A DNA stretch of 64,000 nucleotides, from the NCBI GenBank assembly GCA_000507305.1, contig DF239537.1:122677-186676 (forward strand). Direction: 5' to 3'. The DNA is from Breviolum minutum Mf 1.05b.01. Taxonomy: Eukaryota; Sar; Dinophyceae; Suessiales; Symbiodiniaceae. The translations under genes were made by a program, and so were the position numbers. Shown in pieces: positions 31,020 to 41,931 of the stretch (positions within the stretch are counted from its first letter, which is position 1; each line of letters begins with the position of its first letter). The notes under the pieces were generated by a model, which did not search any database, was not told the DNA's origin, and was given only the letters and a program-made list of their open reading frames with translations.

Positions 31020-31230
31020 GGAAATGGTGCACAGCCACCAGTCACAGTGACTGGAGTAGCACCTTGGGCGTTCAAGAAGGACTGCTTACTGCAAGCAGCT
31101 GAGATGATACACATGGCCCAAAGCAAGATCATAGCAAAAACAGTGGGTTGGTGTCAAGTTTTTCCCACAGAATTGAACATATACACTCCTATGAAGGTGC
31201 TTGATAATGTGGATGTTCTGATGTTCTCAT
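31020..31230 (+). CDS. Candidate exon with a second GVAPWAFK motif
   Basis: After GCTTCAG the frame reads GGNGAQPPVTVTGVAPWAFK, KDCLLQAAEMIHMAQSKIIA and KTVGWCQVFPTELNIYTPMK. GVAPWAFK also occurs at 30602-30625, 450 bp upstream, suggesting a duplicated exon or two homologous domains. The 70-codon frame is protein-like over its full length. Confidence 0.45.
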
Positions 31231-31412
31231 CAAATTGATTCCGAAAAAAGGCGGTAGATCTCCTGTGACCAGCCACCATGGGCGATATCAAACAAGTTTT
31301 GTGGATGGAGCTGCCATGAAACGCATGGCTGCATGGCCTCTTGTTCTGCATATAGTGAATGAAATCCTTTGGGCAAAAATGATGAATCATGAAGATCTAC
31401 CTTGCTGGGATC

Positions 31413-31515
31413 TAGCATATCCCAAAATATATCGAACATATATCCCACCCATTGGAAGAGGACAAAATCATCTTCCCAGCTACCTTCAGATATGTGAGTT
31501 CCCAAGAGGGGCCCA
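31413..31515. mobile_element. Degenerate foldback element, family 1
   Basis: GAACATATATCCCACCCATT and, in reverse complement on the right, TTGGGAACTCACATATCTGA match the arms of the copy at 57742-57835, but both ends are degraded. A shorter related copy is at about 41470-41555. Confidence 0.35.
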
Positions 31516-31662
31516 TCAATGCCAGGAGACACCTCCACCGCCACCGCCACCTCCAAGAAAACCAGAGACGGGGACTTTGGGAAGCCTTCAAGAGGAGCTG
31601 CAGACACCGGTGGACGGCAGTATGTATTTGGAGGATCATCCCACGTATCGTAAGTTATCGTA
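31516..31662 (+). CDS. Candidate exon, Pro-rich
   Basis: One frame reads GAHQCQETPPPPPPPPRKPE then TGTLGSLQEELQTPVDGSMY and LEDHPTYRKLS. A CCACCG repeat causes the poly-Pro. A second frame is fully open but Arg/His-rich. The latter half (SLQEELQTPVDGSMYLEDHP) is the protein-like part. Confidence 0.35.
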
Positions 31663-32133
31663 AGGAGCACCGCAATAGGGATTTTCCAGAAAATGATTCC
31701 ATGTATTGTTTTGGGTTGGGTAACTTTTGTGACCCCCTTTGCATTTGCACACCTCTCAATAAACATGCAGTATCCTGTAAGTATTATACAGCCGCGGAGT
31801 GTTGGCCCCATTTGACCCATGACCCATGGCTGCCACTTTATGTTCATCAATGTCAATTTGGAATTTTGGCATATGAGCTTGATGAAAATCAAGCAAGCCG
31901 GACGTTGCCAATAAGAATTGAACAGTGTTCAACTACCGAATTGTCAGTGTCAAGTACCGATCAGTCCCCCATTTTTTTGTTGCCACGCAGCCACTTTTTG
32001 CTAATCAAAACCTAGTACAACTGGGTTTGGAAGATCCCCCAATAGATTGCTCCCCCACTTCAAACCCTACTAAGTGTAATTCATGGAAAATTTGCAGAAT
32101 GTAACTTTGAGTTTCCTTTTGGAATGGTGCATG

Positions 32134-32240
32134 CTGGCATGGCTTATCAGCAGGAAGACGAGACTCCTAAATCAGGGCTGGAAAGAGTTCATACGCCACT
32201 TGGCTGCTGTTATGAGCTGACTCATGTTTTCTCCTGACAG
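32134..32240 (+). CDS. Candidate exon, unknown protein
   Basis: After ATCAGCAG the frame reads EDETPKSGLERVHTPLGCCY and ELTHVFS up to a stop. Charged start and globular end. No family recognised. Confidence 0.38.
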
Positions 32241-32985
32241 AATCGGACCAAAAAAAAGTCTTTTCATAGGAGAGCCGGCCTTGACACGAGGAAACACAAG
32301 TCTTGTAGAAAGATACAACATCGATATATGGAGTGGCATCACACAATATAGCCTTTTACCTCAAGATCGGTGATTTATTGCCTTCCAACTTTGATCCGAA
32401 TGCTCGAGGTACATGAAGCTATTGGTCCCAGTAACCCCAGTGGAAGGACCTAATAGTTGGGAGGCATGATGGGTGGGGGATTGGTAATGCTCCCCCACTT
32501 CCAGTCTTGCTGGAAGTAATTTACAGTGGGGATCCAGTTCCTGGACTATACCAAGATATATATATATGCATATATATACATATAGATCTGTAGACATATA
32601 CAATACATAATATAGCGGTACATGTATACTGTGCCGTTACACTCCTCCAAGAACTCTAACGCTACCTACTAGGTAGGGTTTTAAGAGTGTATTTCACAAA
32701 GTTTTTTTTTTGGAAGGAACCATTGACCCATTGCTGCAGCTAAACACTGCTAGAGATTCTGAGAGATTTACAAACGGCTTCTGACACACACTTCTCGGCC
32801 AATGATTTCAAATCCATTGGAAATTTTGTGCCTAGACATGTCTTTTTCAACTAATGCTTAATTGGTCCTTTCATAAGCGGATCCCAGGAATCCCCCAAAC
32901 CACCAATTAAGCATTCGTTGTCTTTAGAGATTTGGACCTAACCGTTTATATAACCACTGTCTTTGCTCGCCCATCTTTTTTTTTG
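32241..32985. other. No gene recognised
   Basis: AT-rich. It holds a small palindromic segment at 32637-32692 (TACACTCCTCC ... AAGAGTGTA) that may be a remnant foldback end, and inverted copies of AATTGGTCC/AATTAAGCATTCG near 32860-32915. Confidence 0.35.
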
Positions 32986-32990
32986 CCACG

Positions 32991-33210
32991 GAAGACCGCT
33001 CTGATGGAAGAGACGCCAACGTTGTTGCCTTCTTTGAGGCGTGGACCTTGTTTTTGTAAGTCATGGATGTTGCGCGGATATCCAATGGGATGTTTCGACT
33101 GACGAAAAAGATGGTGGTGTTGGATAGCCTTCTGGCTATCCCGTTTGTGACATTTAGCACAACTAGCGGCAAAAAAGAACAAACATCTCACGAGTCTATT
33201 GCAAACTCTT
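32991..33210 (+). CDS. Two candidate coding segments in one frame, split by TAA
   Basis: 32991-33054 reads EDRSDGRDANVVAFFEAWTL FL, then TAA (inside a GTAAGT donor-like site). In the same frame, after nine bases, MDVARISNGMFRLTKKMVVL, DSLLAIPFVTFSTTSGKKEQ and TSHESIANS follow to a stop at 33211. The first may be the C-terminus of one gene and the second the N-terminus of the kinase gene, or both may be exons whose borders I misjudge. Confidence 0.42.
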
Positions 33211-33278
33211 GATTGATTTCAGCTGTTGCACAGTATTCGTGAAAGACCAGCACACTCTGTGATCTCCCATCGCCATGA

Positions 33279-33395
33279 TTGCCATGATTGCATCATATCT
33301 TGAGGTTTCACAATCTGGTTTTCGGCCATGAAGACATTGGTGTGCCACTCAGACCGTCTCAGTTCTTTAAGCAGTTTTCCAATGTCTTAAGGTCA
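33279..33395 (+). CDS. Kinase gene: upstream exon
   Basis: The frame reads HNLVFGHEDIGVPLRPSQFF then KQFSNVLRSKK. It lies directly before the kinase glycine-loop exon and is protein-like. A GT donor follows VLR (TTAAG|GTCAAA). The peptide could form the N-terminal extension of the kinase; no domain recognised. Confidence 0.42.
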
Positions 33396-33604
33396 AAAAA
33401 GTACCCTCGTGGGGAAAAAACAAAATCCTTTCCCCTTTTCCCAAGGCATGTTTGAAGATTGTTTTCCTTTTTTCCAAGGTGGAATATGTGATCGTTTTTT
33501 GAAGGGTAGATCTGTGAGCACAAAAACCCAAACAAAAACACCCAAAAATGGGAAAAGACGGGGGGATCCAACTTGACAACAAACGACACGACTGGGAGTT
33601 GCAG

Positions 33605-33761
33605 GTAGCGGTGCCTTTAGTGTGGTGCGTTATGCTCGAACCATCCAGAAGGACGTTGTCGCAGCTTGTCGCACGTCGTTGTTCCCATGGAAGTTGCAGC
33701 ATGGTCAGGAGAAAACACAGTCCAAGTGGCCGGAATATGCCGTGAAGGCTCTGCGGAAGCA
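33605..33761 (+). CDS. Kinase exon: glycine-rich loop and catalytic Lys
   Basis: The frame reads GSGAFSVVRYARTIQKDVVA, ACRTSLFPWKLQHGQEKTQS and KWPEYAVKALRKQ. GSGAFSVV is the ATP-binding P-loop and YAVKALRKQ contains the VAIK-type lysine. The spacing between them is about 15 residues longer than in typical AGC kinases, so there is an insert in the N-lobe. The donor is GTGAGA. The acceptor is uncertain because the frame also continues upstream as RLGVAGSGAF. Confidence 0.8.
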
Positions 33762-36700
33762 GTGAGACCTAAGTTATCTGCGGGGGAATGCGCTTGTCAT
33801 CACCATCATCACCTAATCATCTAAAGTTGAAGGAAAAAAATCCAAAGTCACCAGTTGCATCCTGTGGCGGTATATTTGAGTTTCACGGCAACTTGGCAAC
33901 TGGAATCAAACGGAGTTTCAATTTGTATCCAGAACAGTGATGACTGATGATGGCAGTGGTGATGTTGCACATGGAGCTTCAAACCATCCAAAAAAATCCA
34001 CCTGCATCCAAAATTCCCGAGACCATGGCAGGTCATTAACACAAAGACCATGGAAGAGTTAGGCTACGAGGCCCAACCTTTCATCGATTCAGGAAAAAAA
34101 ACTTGTACTTGTTTGATCTATCAGGCAGGTAGCAGTTGTTTGTAGGTGCGGATATTTGCATCGCTCAGAATCATGCAGTGTACTTTTTAATTGTGATTAT
34201 ATTCGACCTAATGTACATCACACACACACACACACTCTGTTTAAAAACCTTTTGCACAATATTTTGAACAGTCCGTTGCTCTGACTATTGCACTACTAAG
34301 TGAGCTTTACTGTACCATGCCACCATTTCCCACCCAAAAAAAGATGTAAGTTACTCCATTCACAAAGGAATGGAGTCATCATCACTTTCAAAATGAAGCT
34401 GCCGGTTTGAGGCATCAGTGAATCGAGAGATTTGTGTTTTGAAGATGCTGAGTCATCCTGTTGGGCGCTTGGAAGATGCAGTGGTGGCAGTGGTGAAGAT
34501 GATGATGATTATGACGATGACAGAAGTGTAAGACTGTGTTGATGTTAATTGATGTCATGGTTTTTTCTCATGCTGCAATGATTCGCAGAGGTGTATTGAT
34601 GCATATTGATACCTTCGTCTGGAATCTTGAAATACCTTTGGCTGGAATCAGATTGCTTGAGCTTCCTTCAACTTGACCATCCACAGGGCATTGCTCGGAT
34701 GGTTGCAGCCTTTCGGTACAGAGATGGAGCATACCTTGTTTTGGAGTGCCCTTCCAACAGTTTTCTTGACTTTCCCGTGTCGCAACTGAATTCCACCAAC
34801 CAGGGATTTAAATGTAGATGAGTTTTTCTTGCCACTGGGGCAGGGATTAAAGAAAACCTTACAGCCACAAAGTCAGACTGTTCGGTTTGTTTGCTTTGCT
34901 TCAGTTTTGCATGTTTTGGCCAATGCAGCGTTTCGAAGGTATGCTCATAAAGGAGACTTGCACAATATGCTATGTTCCCTGGGCAAGTTTCAGGAGGTCA
35001 GTGGACGAAAACGCTGGAAAAACATTGATTAGCAGGATGAAAACATGTGAATTCGCAACACTGATCATTAAGGTGACAGGGTGTTGCCTGCTACCCTGGT
35101 ACTTAAGTCCATCCTGGAAGAAGAACCAATTGCTTACCCTGGTAAACACGTTTGCAGAGATGAATATTCGATTGAGGGTTTTGCAAATGGAATGCAGCAA
35201 GTTGCCACAGCTGCTAAACAGAAGCTATCCAAAATCATGACTCATGTGATCCTGACCTACAGGATGTGGCGCAATTCTTTGTGGGTGAAGTGGTTGCGGC
35301 ATTGTGTGCGATTCACAACACAGGTGGGTCAACCGAGATCGACAGGTTGAGCAGACTCAAGGGAAGAGCTAAGATACCTCAATAGGGAGGGAAATTTACC
35401 ATTTGTCATTGGGATGATTTCAAAACGATCATGAGAATTACTTATTAATCCCTTTATGACACTGCAATTGCTACACAGGTTTTTGACACTGCAACTGTTT
35501 GTAGCTGCAATTTTGAAACCTGACTTTCCTTCAATGATCCCATCGTCTCACCGTCTCAGCGGTTACACCTCACAAAAGCCTAGGCTTTGTGTACAGTGAC
35601 TTGAAGCCGGAGAACGTTGTGGCCGGGGCCGTTTGGGTCCGTGGGTCCCCTTGATGTGTGCTGGACGGTTGCCTTTTTGTTAGAAGTTGGGTGATGCCTG
35701 CTAGTCGAAAAAGTCATTGCTGTAAAATTATGTAAATATATCATAGATATCCATCAATATCCATAGATATTTGTAAGATGATTTCAGATCAACTGTGTGT
35801 AGAATTAGACTTGTGGAAATTCAGTGACTATGTCTTTCACAGGTCAGCAAGTACTTCCTTGCTTCAACACCTCATCTGAATTTCTCTTCCCCCGAACTAA
35901 ACACTCATCATATGCTTCTACTGCAATCTACAAAGAAAGTCAAATTCAGTGTGTTTTTTGGTGATGAGATTGCCTTTTTTACAACAGATACGTACAGAGT
36001 CATGTACAGATCTATAGATCTCAAAACAAATCCATGGATTTGCTTTTTGTTTTTGGTTGTCATTGGTATGTAATCCAGTCATCCCCCCGTCATCCCCCCC
36101 CTTTCATCCGTCGTGGGCTGACCCGCCGGAAAGATCACCTCTTCCAACCACGCGAAGCTCACGGATTTTGGGGGCTGTCGACCCATCACTGAGGAGGTGG
36201 AGCGGTTTTTCAGTGTGAAGATCCGGGAGGGGATCGGAAGATACAAAAAACCTAGGCAGCATTTTTTCCCTGATTTTTTTTGGCCATGCATCATGACAAA
36301 GATTGGAGCTCCGAAATGATGGGATGAAATTTCTGAGGCAAGCCCTGAATGTTTTCAGAAAATATGGGAACTCAAGGTCAACATACAGATCCAAGCTTGT
36401 TGGTGAGAGTTAACACATAGTACGAAAATAGTAAGTAGTCATTTGGAGATCTATCAATTGAGCTACAGTGTGTCGGAATTGGTGAATACATGTAAATTTG
36501 TATCTCCTTATGCTACCTCCTCTATCAATGATTATACGGAGAATGAGACGGGAATCTACTGCCTTTGGGATGGACATGTGTCTACCAGGCAGCAGTGAAC
36601 TGCCGTCGAGCGTTGCTAAAACGTCTGAGAGATGGGGACTGGCGTGCCCAGGACGGGTTATTCAAACCAGGTAGATGTGTTGTGATTTGATGTGATTTGT

Positions 36701-39700
36701 TTATTTCAGCATGACACCTATGTTATAGAGCAGCTCGGATATTTCTTTTTTTCAAACAGCCACAACTGGACAATCATTCCAATCATTTCTTCTTTCTTCT
36801 TGGCATTCCATGGGTTTAAGGTGTTTTTCAAGGTACTTCATTTCCACGTTGTGAAAGAATTTCCAAAAAACGTGACCTCGGATTTTTGGATGTGAATCAG
36901 CTCTTTGAGACTTGGTTTTGATGTGTTGCACCACTCCAAAGTTCCAAGCATCCTCAGATCTCATCCATGTCATTAATGTTGCATGGCCCTGCTTGGAAAG
37001 GATGCCCCAGAAGTGCCAATATCAGAGTTGCTTGGTTCAAAGATCAGGCTTCCCAAGGTTTGAACCACTTTTTGCCATGATGATTTGTGGACTTTTCAAA
37101 ATATCAAAAGCGTAGAAAAGGATGTTAAAACAGGGATGACTACCCCCCTGAAATCTAATATGATATAGATACCAAAGATGATGGGTTTTTCTTTTTGTAT
37201 CTCCTTTTAAATATGGCCTTTTTTTGATATCCATGTTAGTTTTCGGGGGTGTAATCATTTGACTCAAGCTTTTGACTCGAAGGTGTGATGAAGAGATCAT
37301 TGACGATGGCCGAGTGGAGGGAACGATGATCTACTTACCACCAGAGGTCCGATTTTTAGTGCCTAGTGTGGATGGTACCTAGTGGTAACCATATCTAAAT
37401 GATTCTAAGTTATCTTATCTTAGAAGATCCAACATGAACACATAGACGTGGTGCGTGGCAAAAGTACATTTGTTGGTTGAGAGAGGTTTCTGGTACTACT
37501 AAGGTCATTCGGCATCATGTAAGTAAAATTGTTTAAAAGATACTAAAGCACGGACTATGCATGACTATTCACCATGCAGCCTTCACGAGGTGTCTCCTCA
37601 AAGAGTTGCATTTGAGCAACGCTTGTAAATGTTTACCACTGTCCATGCAACTGATGCGGGGTTGGCTCATTACTTTTCTGCACTCCTTCAGCCATCAGAT
37701 AGATTGATCGGGGTGGTAACTTTTGTTGGTGTGTCCAGTATCCTCAATCCATTGAATCCTCAATGAAAATATGTTCCATTCCTTACAACACAACAAGTGA
37801 AATCAAATCACCTTCTGTTTTCAGTCTAGCTTGGTATTGGCAATTCTTCAGTGCATCCATTCATTTGCTAAGCATGGGACGAGAACTGATCGTTTCGTAC
37901 TTTCTGAAGCCTCCATTGAGGTCTTTACATGCCAACAGCCCTCGTCTCATGAAACAGGTCTAGCACTACTTCGTTTTTTGGTGCTGGCCATATGGATACT
38001 GTAACATTACATGTATTTTTGATATGTATGCCATATACGTATATGATATATATAATCCTAAAATGGTGGTACCCCAAAAACACCCCAATCTCCACCCCAA
38101 AATGATCATGTTCAGTAGGAAAACCCAAGGGTTTGTTGGGGAAACCCACCATTTTAGGAAACCCCCATATGATAATAGCCACCTTCCACAGGTGGTGAAA
38201 GGTGGCATTCCCACTCTCGCTTCAGATGCGTGGGCGCTAGGGTGCGGTGCAGTTTGCCTGCGAGTTTCAACAGATGTCTTTTGAAAAAGATGGGTGTTTT
38301 GAGGTGTTCTGGCTGTTTTTTTTTCTTACTCTCCCTATATATATATATTTATCTATACAGTATACAGATATTATATATCACCTGAAGGTTATGAAGTTTC
38401 TCAAGTCGGACCCTTTTAGAAAGATTGGAGCTTGTCAAGTGGATTTTCCGGAGTGGTTTGTGATTACAAGAGGCTATATGCAATCCATTTCTTCTGTGCA
38501 TGGTCATTATTAGTAGATGATTTCACATTGTTATGTCAATGTGTTATCACATGTTGCATTATTTTGCCAATTTCTTTACTTACTTCGATATACTCAAATA
38601 TACTCTGATAGCATTGCCCTGAGATGAAGCTTTGACACGTTCCCAAGTTTCGACGTGTCCGTGGACAAATAGTGGTGAAGGTTGTTAAAGGGGAGCAGGG
38701 ATAGATGAGTATGATAATAATATGGACAGTTGGAATAATTAATCATGTACAATTCCATTCATGTAGTAATAGCTGTTTTTTTTCTGGCCTAAGGTTCTTT
38801 GTCCTGCATGTTTTCATAATGTGTTTAGCTACAGAAAAGGGATGTTACCGGTACAACCTATCACAGTCTGTGTGTACGTTTTTCACATTGCAGGTGTCTA
38901 CTCTACCAGCTGTTGACTGGGCGACCTCCTGTCTGGGACAGATACTCAGAATCGGCCTTTTGGGATCCCAAAACATCCAGTTTGCCAATCCAGTTGGATG
39001 TGCAGGGTGGTGCAACTCCCAAAGGAAAATTGAGGTGGGAGGGGTTTTTGTAGTACACACTGCCACGAAGCTATCTGGGAATGAAGTGTATACTGTATAT
39101 ATATATACATATCAATATGTATACTTAAAAAGTTTATATCAAGTATCTCAACCTCAGGAACGGTCTCCCACATAAATATCATAGTTGTGCATGCAAAAGG
39201 GCAGCACTGGTCCAACTCCAAAACGTCAATGCACGCAACCAGAAAAGTCCTGTGACCATCGACCACCAGCGTCAAGAATATGCAAAAAAAGATATATATA
39301 TATACATGTACATTTGTATATTTGTTGCAGATTGTGAACCATCAACAATGAATACAATGCAAATACTGTATGTAGCTAGAATTCAGGAAGTCTCCAGAAG
39401 TAGAAACGGGATTTGACAGTGGGTCAGATTGACCGTCCAATCGGTTTAAACTCGATTCTAAATTGCCCCAACAAATCCACAGCGTGTGCAGGCTCAGTAC
39501 TATCTTATTTGTATTTAGTTGTTATGTATTGCTAGCTATTGATATAAGATATACAATTATATAATATATACATACATACACTTACATATATTATTTCATT
39601 TTCCATTATCTGTTGGTATATGTTTGGTTGATTATTATATCTATATTTCTTAAATCTCAACTCATTACATATTCTACTCTTTGTTAAGTGCTGCTGTATA

Positions 39701-41860
39701 TTCTCATATACTGCGTATGTTGTTCTTATCGTTATTGACAAATCATTGGCCTTCAATGGAGGGTTTTTCTAAACTCGGAAGTGGGCAGGGTCTTTATACC
39801 TTGCCATTGAGGCAGATAGCGAGTTGGAGGAGGACACGATGAATTTTTCTTCCAGATGTAATCCATCATCGTTGGTGAGCTAATGGTTTGGGGCCAGGTG
39901 GTTTGGGATTCATTTGGGACGCCCCTAAGAATCCCAATCCCTTTCATTTTCGGGGATCCGAGGAATCCACTAGCTATGTTAGAATTGCTCCCAAAAAAAC
40001 AGGTCTTCGAATTATGTCGAGGCTTTTGGCATCTAATTTGGTTTGTTGGTTTGGCCTCATACTCTTTGGAAAGCTGCCACCATCATGACTGTTATGGGCC
40101 ATTGCTGCTCCGGCTCCTATGGTCATGGTATTTCATGTTTAGTGCTGAATGGCCTTTGTTGGGGGAACTATGAGCTGGATGCAAGTGGGAGCAGTTGAGT
40201 GTTTTTTACAGGTCTAAAAGGTCAAGGAGTCAATGACCATTGTTCCATGTACATTCATGTACTACATCTACAACAACAACAACAACAACAACAACTACTA
40301 CTACTACTACTACTTCTACTACTACTACTACTACTTCTACTACTACTACTACTTCTTCTACGACGACGACGACTACTACCACTACCACTACCACTACCAC
40401 TACCACTACCACTACCACTACCACTACCACTACCACTACCACTACCACTACCACTACCACTACCACTACCACTTCCACTTCCACTACCACTACCACTACC
40501 ACTACCACTACTACTACTACTTCCACTACCACTACCACTACCACTACCACTACCACTACCACTACCACTACCACTACTACTACTACTTTTTCTACTCCTG
40601 TTCCTACTTCTCCGCCTCATCCTATTCCCACTGCTGCTCTTTGCTCCAACCCCTCTCATACTCCGGCTGTTGCCTTCCCCTGCCTAGTCTACTACTGTTT
40701 TTGAGCTGACGCCTTACTGCTAACATCACTGCCATTTTCTTTGCAACTATAGTACTACAGTATTGGTTCTACCTACAGGTGGTGGTAGTTAGAACCCTGA
40801 ACTTGGAATTACCTGCTGTGCGTTTAGATCAATACAATTGAAACTCATTGATTGGTCAAGTTCTGAAGTTACTTGGACCACGACCTCGAGCAATGGTCAC
40901 TTAAGAGATACCAGCTTCCTTGAGATGTATCTGGTTTGTACTAGGGTGGTTGGCTTGCTTCCACCAGTGTTTGTCGGCAGTGGTTGGCAGTTAGTTGACG
41001 AGGGTCAGGCTGCTGCGGCCTCTGATCTTGACGGTTTGCGCCTGTTCCGACTTGGCGTAAGGTTTTTGACAAGTGGTTTCTGGCTGTTGGGTCGCCATTT
41101 GTCAAGGTTGGACAGTGTCGTAGCCTTGCTGAGCTTGGTGTTAAGATCGCTGGGGCGGGTGTCGAGGGTCGGTTCTCGCATCCCCTTGTGTCAATTCACG
41201 AGGTTGGACATGTTTGTGGCGGACCTTAGGTGGTTTGTTTGTGCCTTTTATGTGCTAGTATAGTGGTAGGGATCATGTGCTTGTCGACGAACCAGCATAT
41301 GGTCCAGCTCAGATTTTTGAGCGAATCCGCGAATGAAAAAAAAGGTCAAGTTCTGATGTCAAGTCCTATGATTCAAATCAAACTCGCACAATGCTTCACA
41401 GCTTGCCAAGATATATGTTGTCCATTCAAACCACCAAGTATGTAGGGTTTCCAAACTTGTTCTTAAACCTCCAAGGAACTATTTATATCCCACCAATGGA
41501 AAAGCCGGAAACTTATCTCCCCAGCTTCCCAACTACCCTTGGAATGGGAAAGGGTAAATCTTTTCCTGAACAAAAACAAACTACGTCAGGAGATCAGATC
41601 CCGAATTGTCAGCTTTACACTGGACGACGGCACGCCACGTTTGGAGGGCCCTGGTATCGGAAGCCTTTCTAGGTGAATCCCATGATCAGATGCAGAAGGT
41701 CTACCTTGTTGTTGAATAGGCATCACTGGGTCCAAAAATTGCGAATTTGAAGTAATACCCTGTTTTGTTCTTAGATACCTTAGATGCAAACATCCGTCAA
41801 CTTGCCAGCCATTGAATCAACCAATTACCCACCAATCAATCAATCAATCAACCAATTAAC

Positions 41861-41931
<71 letters not shown>

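Noticed and set aside
31230-31892. 220-codon reverse-strand frame
   Set aside because: It is long, but the composition is poor, it spans a degraded foldback element, and all supported exons are on the + strand. I see no splice-compatible neighbours on the minus strand.
40199-40709. Six long open frames (poly-Leu, poly-Thr, Tyr/His, poly-Val, Ser/Gly)
   Set aside because: All arise from the ACC/ACT/CAA repeat array; a period of three leaves every frame open. No splice sites or non-repeat domain.
41832-41930. Possible CRISPR-like array
   Set aside because: Tetranucleotide microsatellite without spacers; eukaryotic context.
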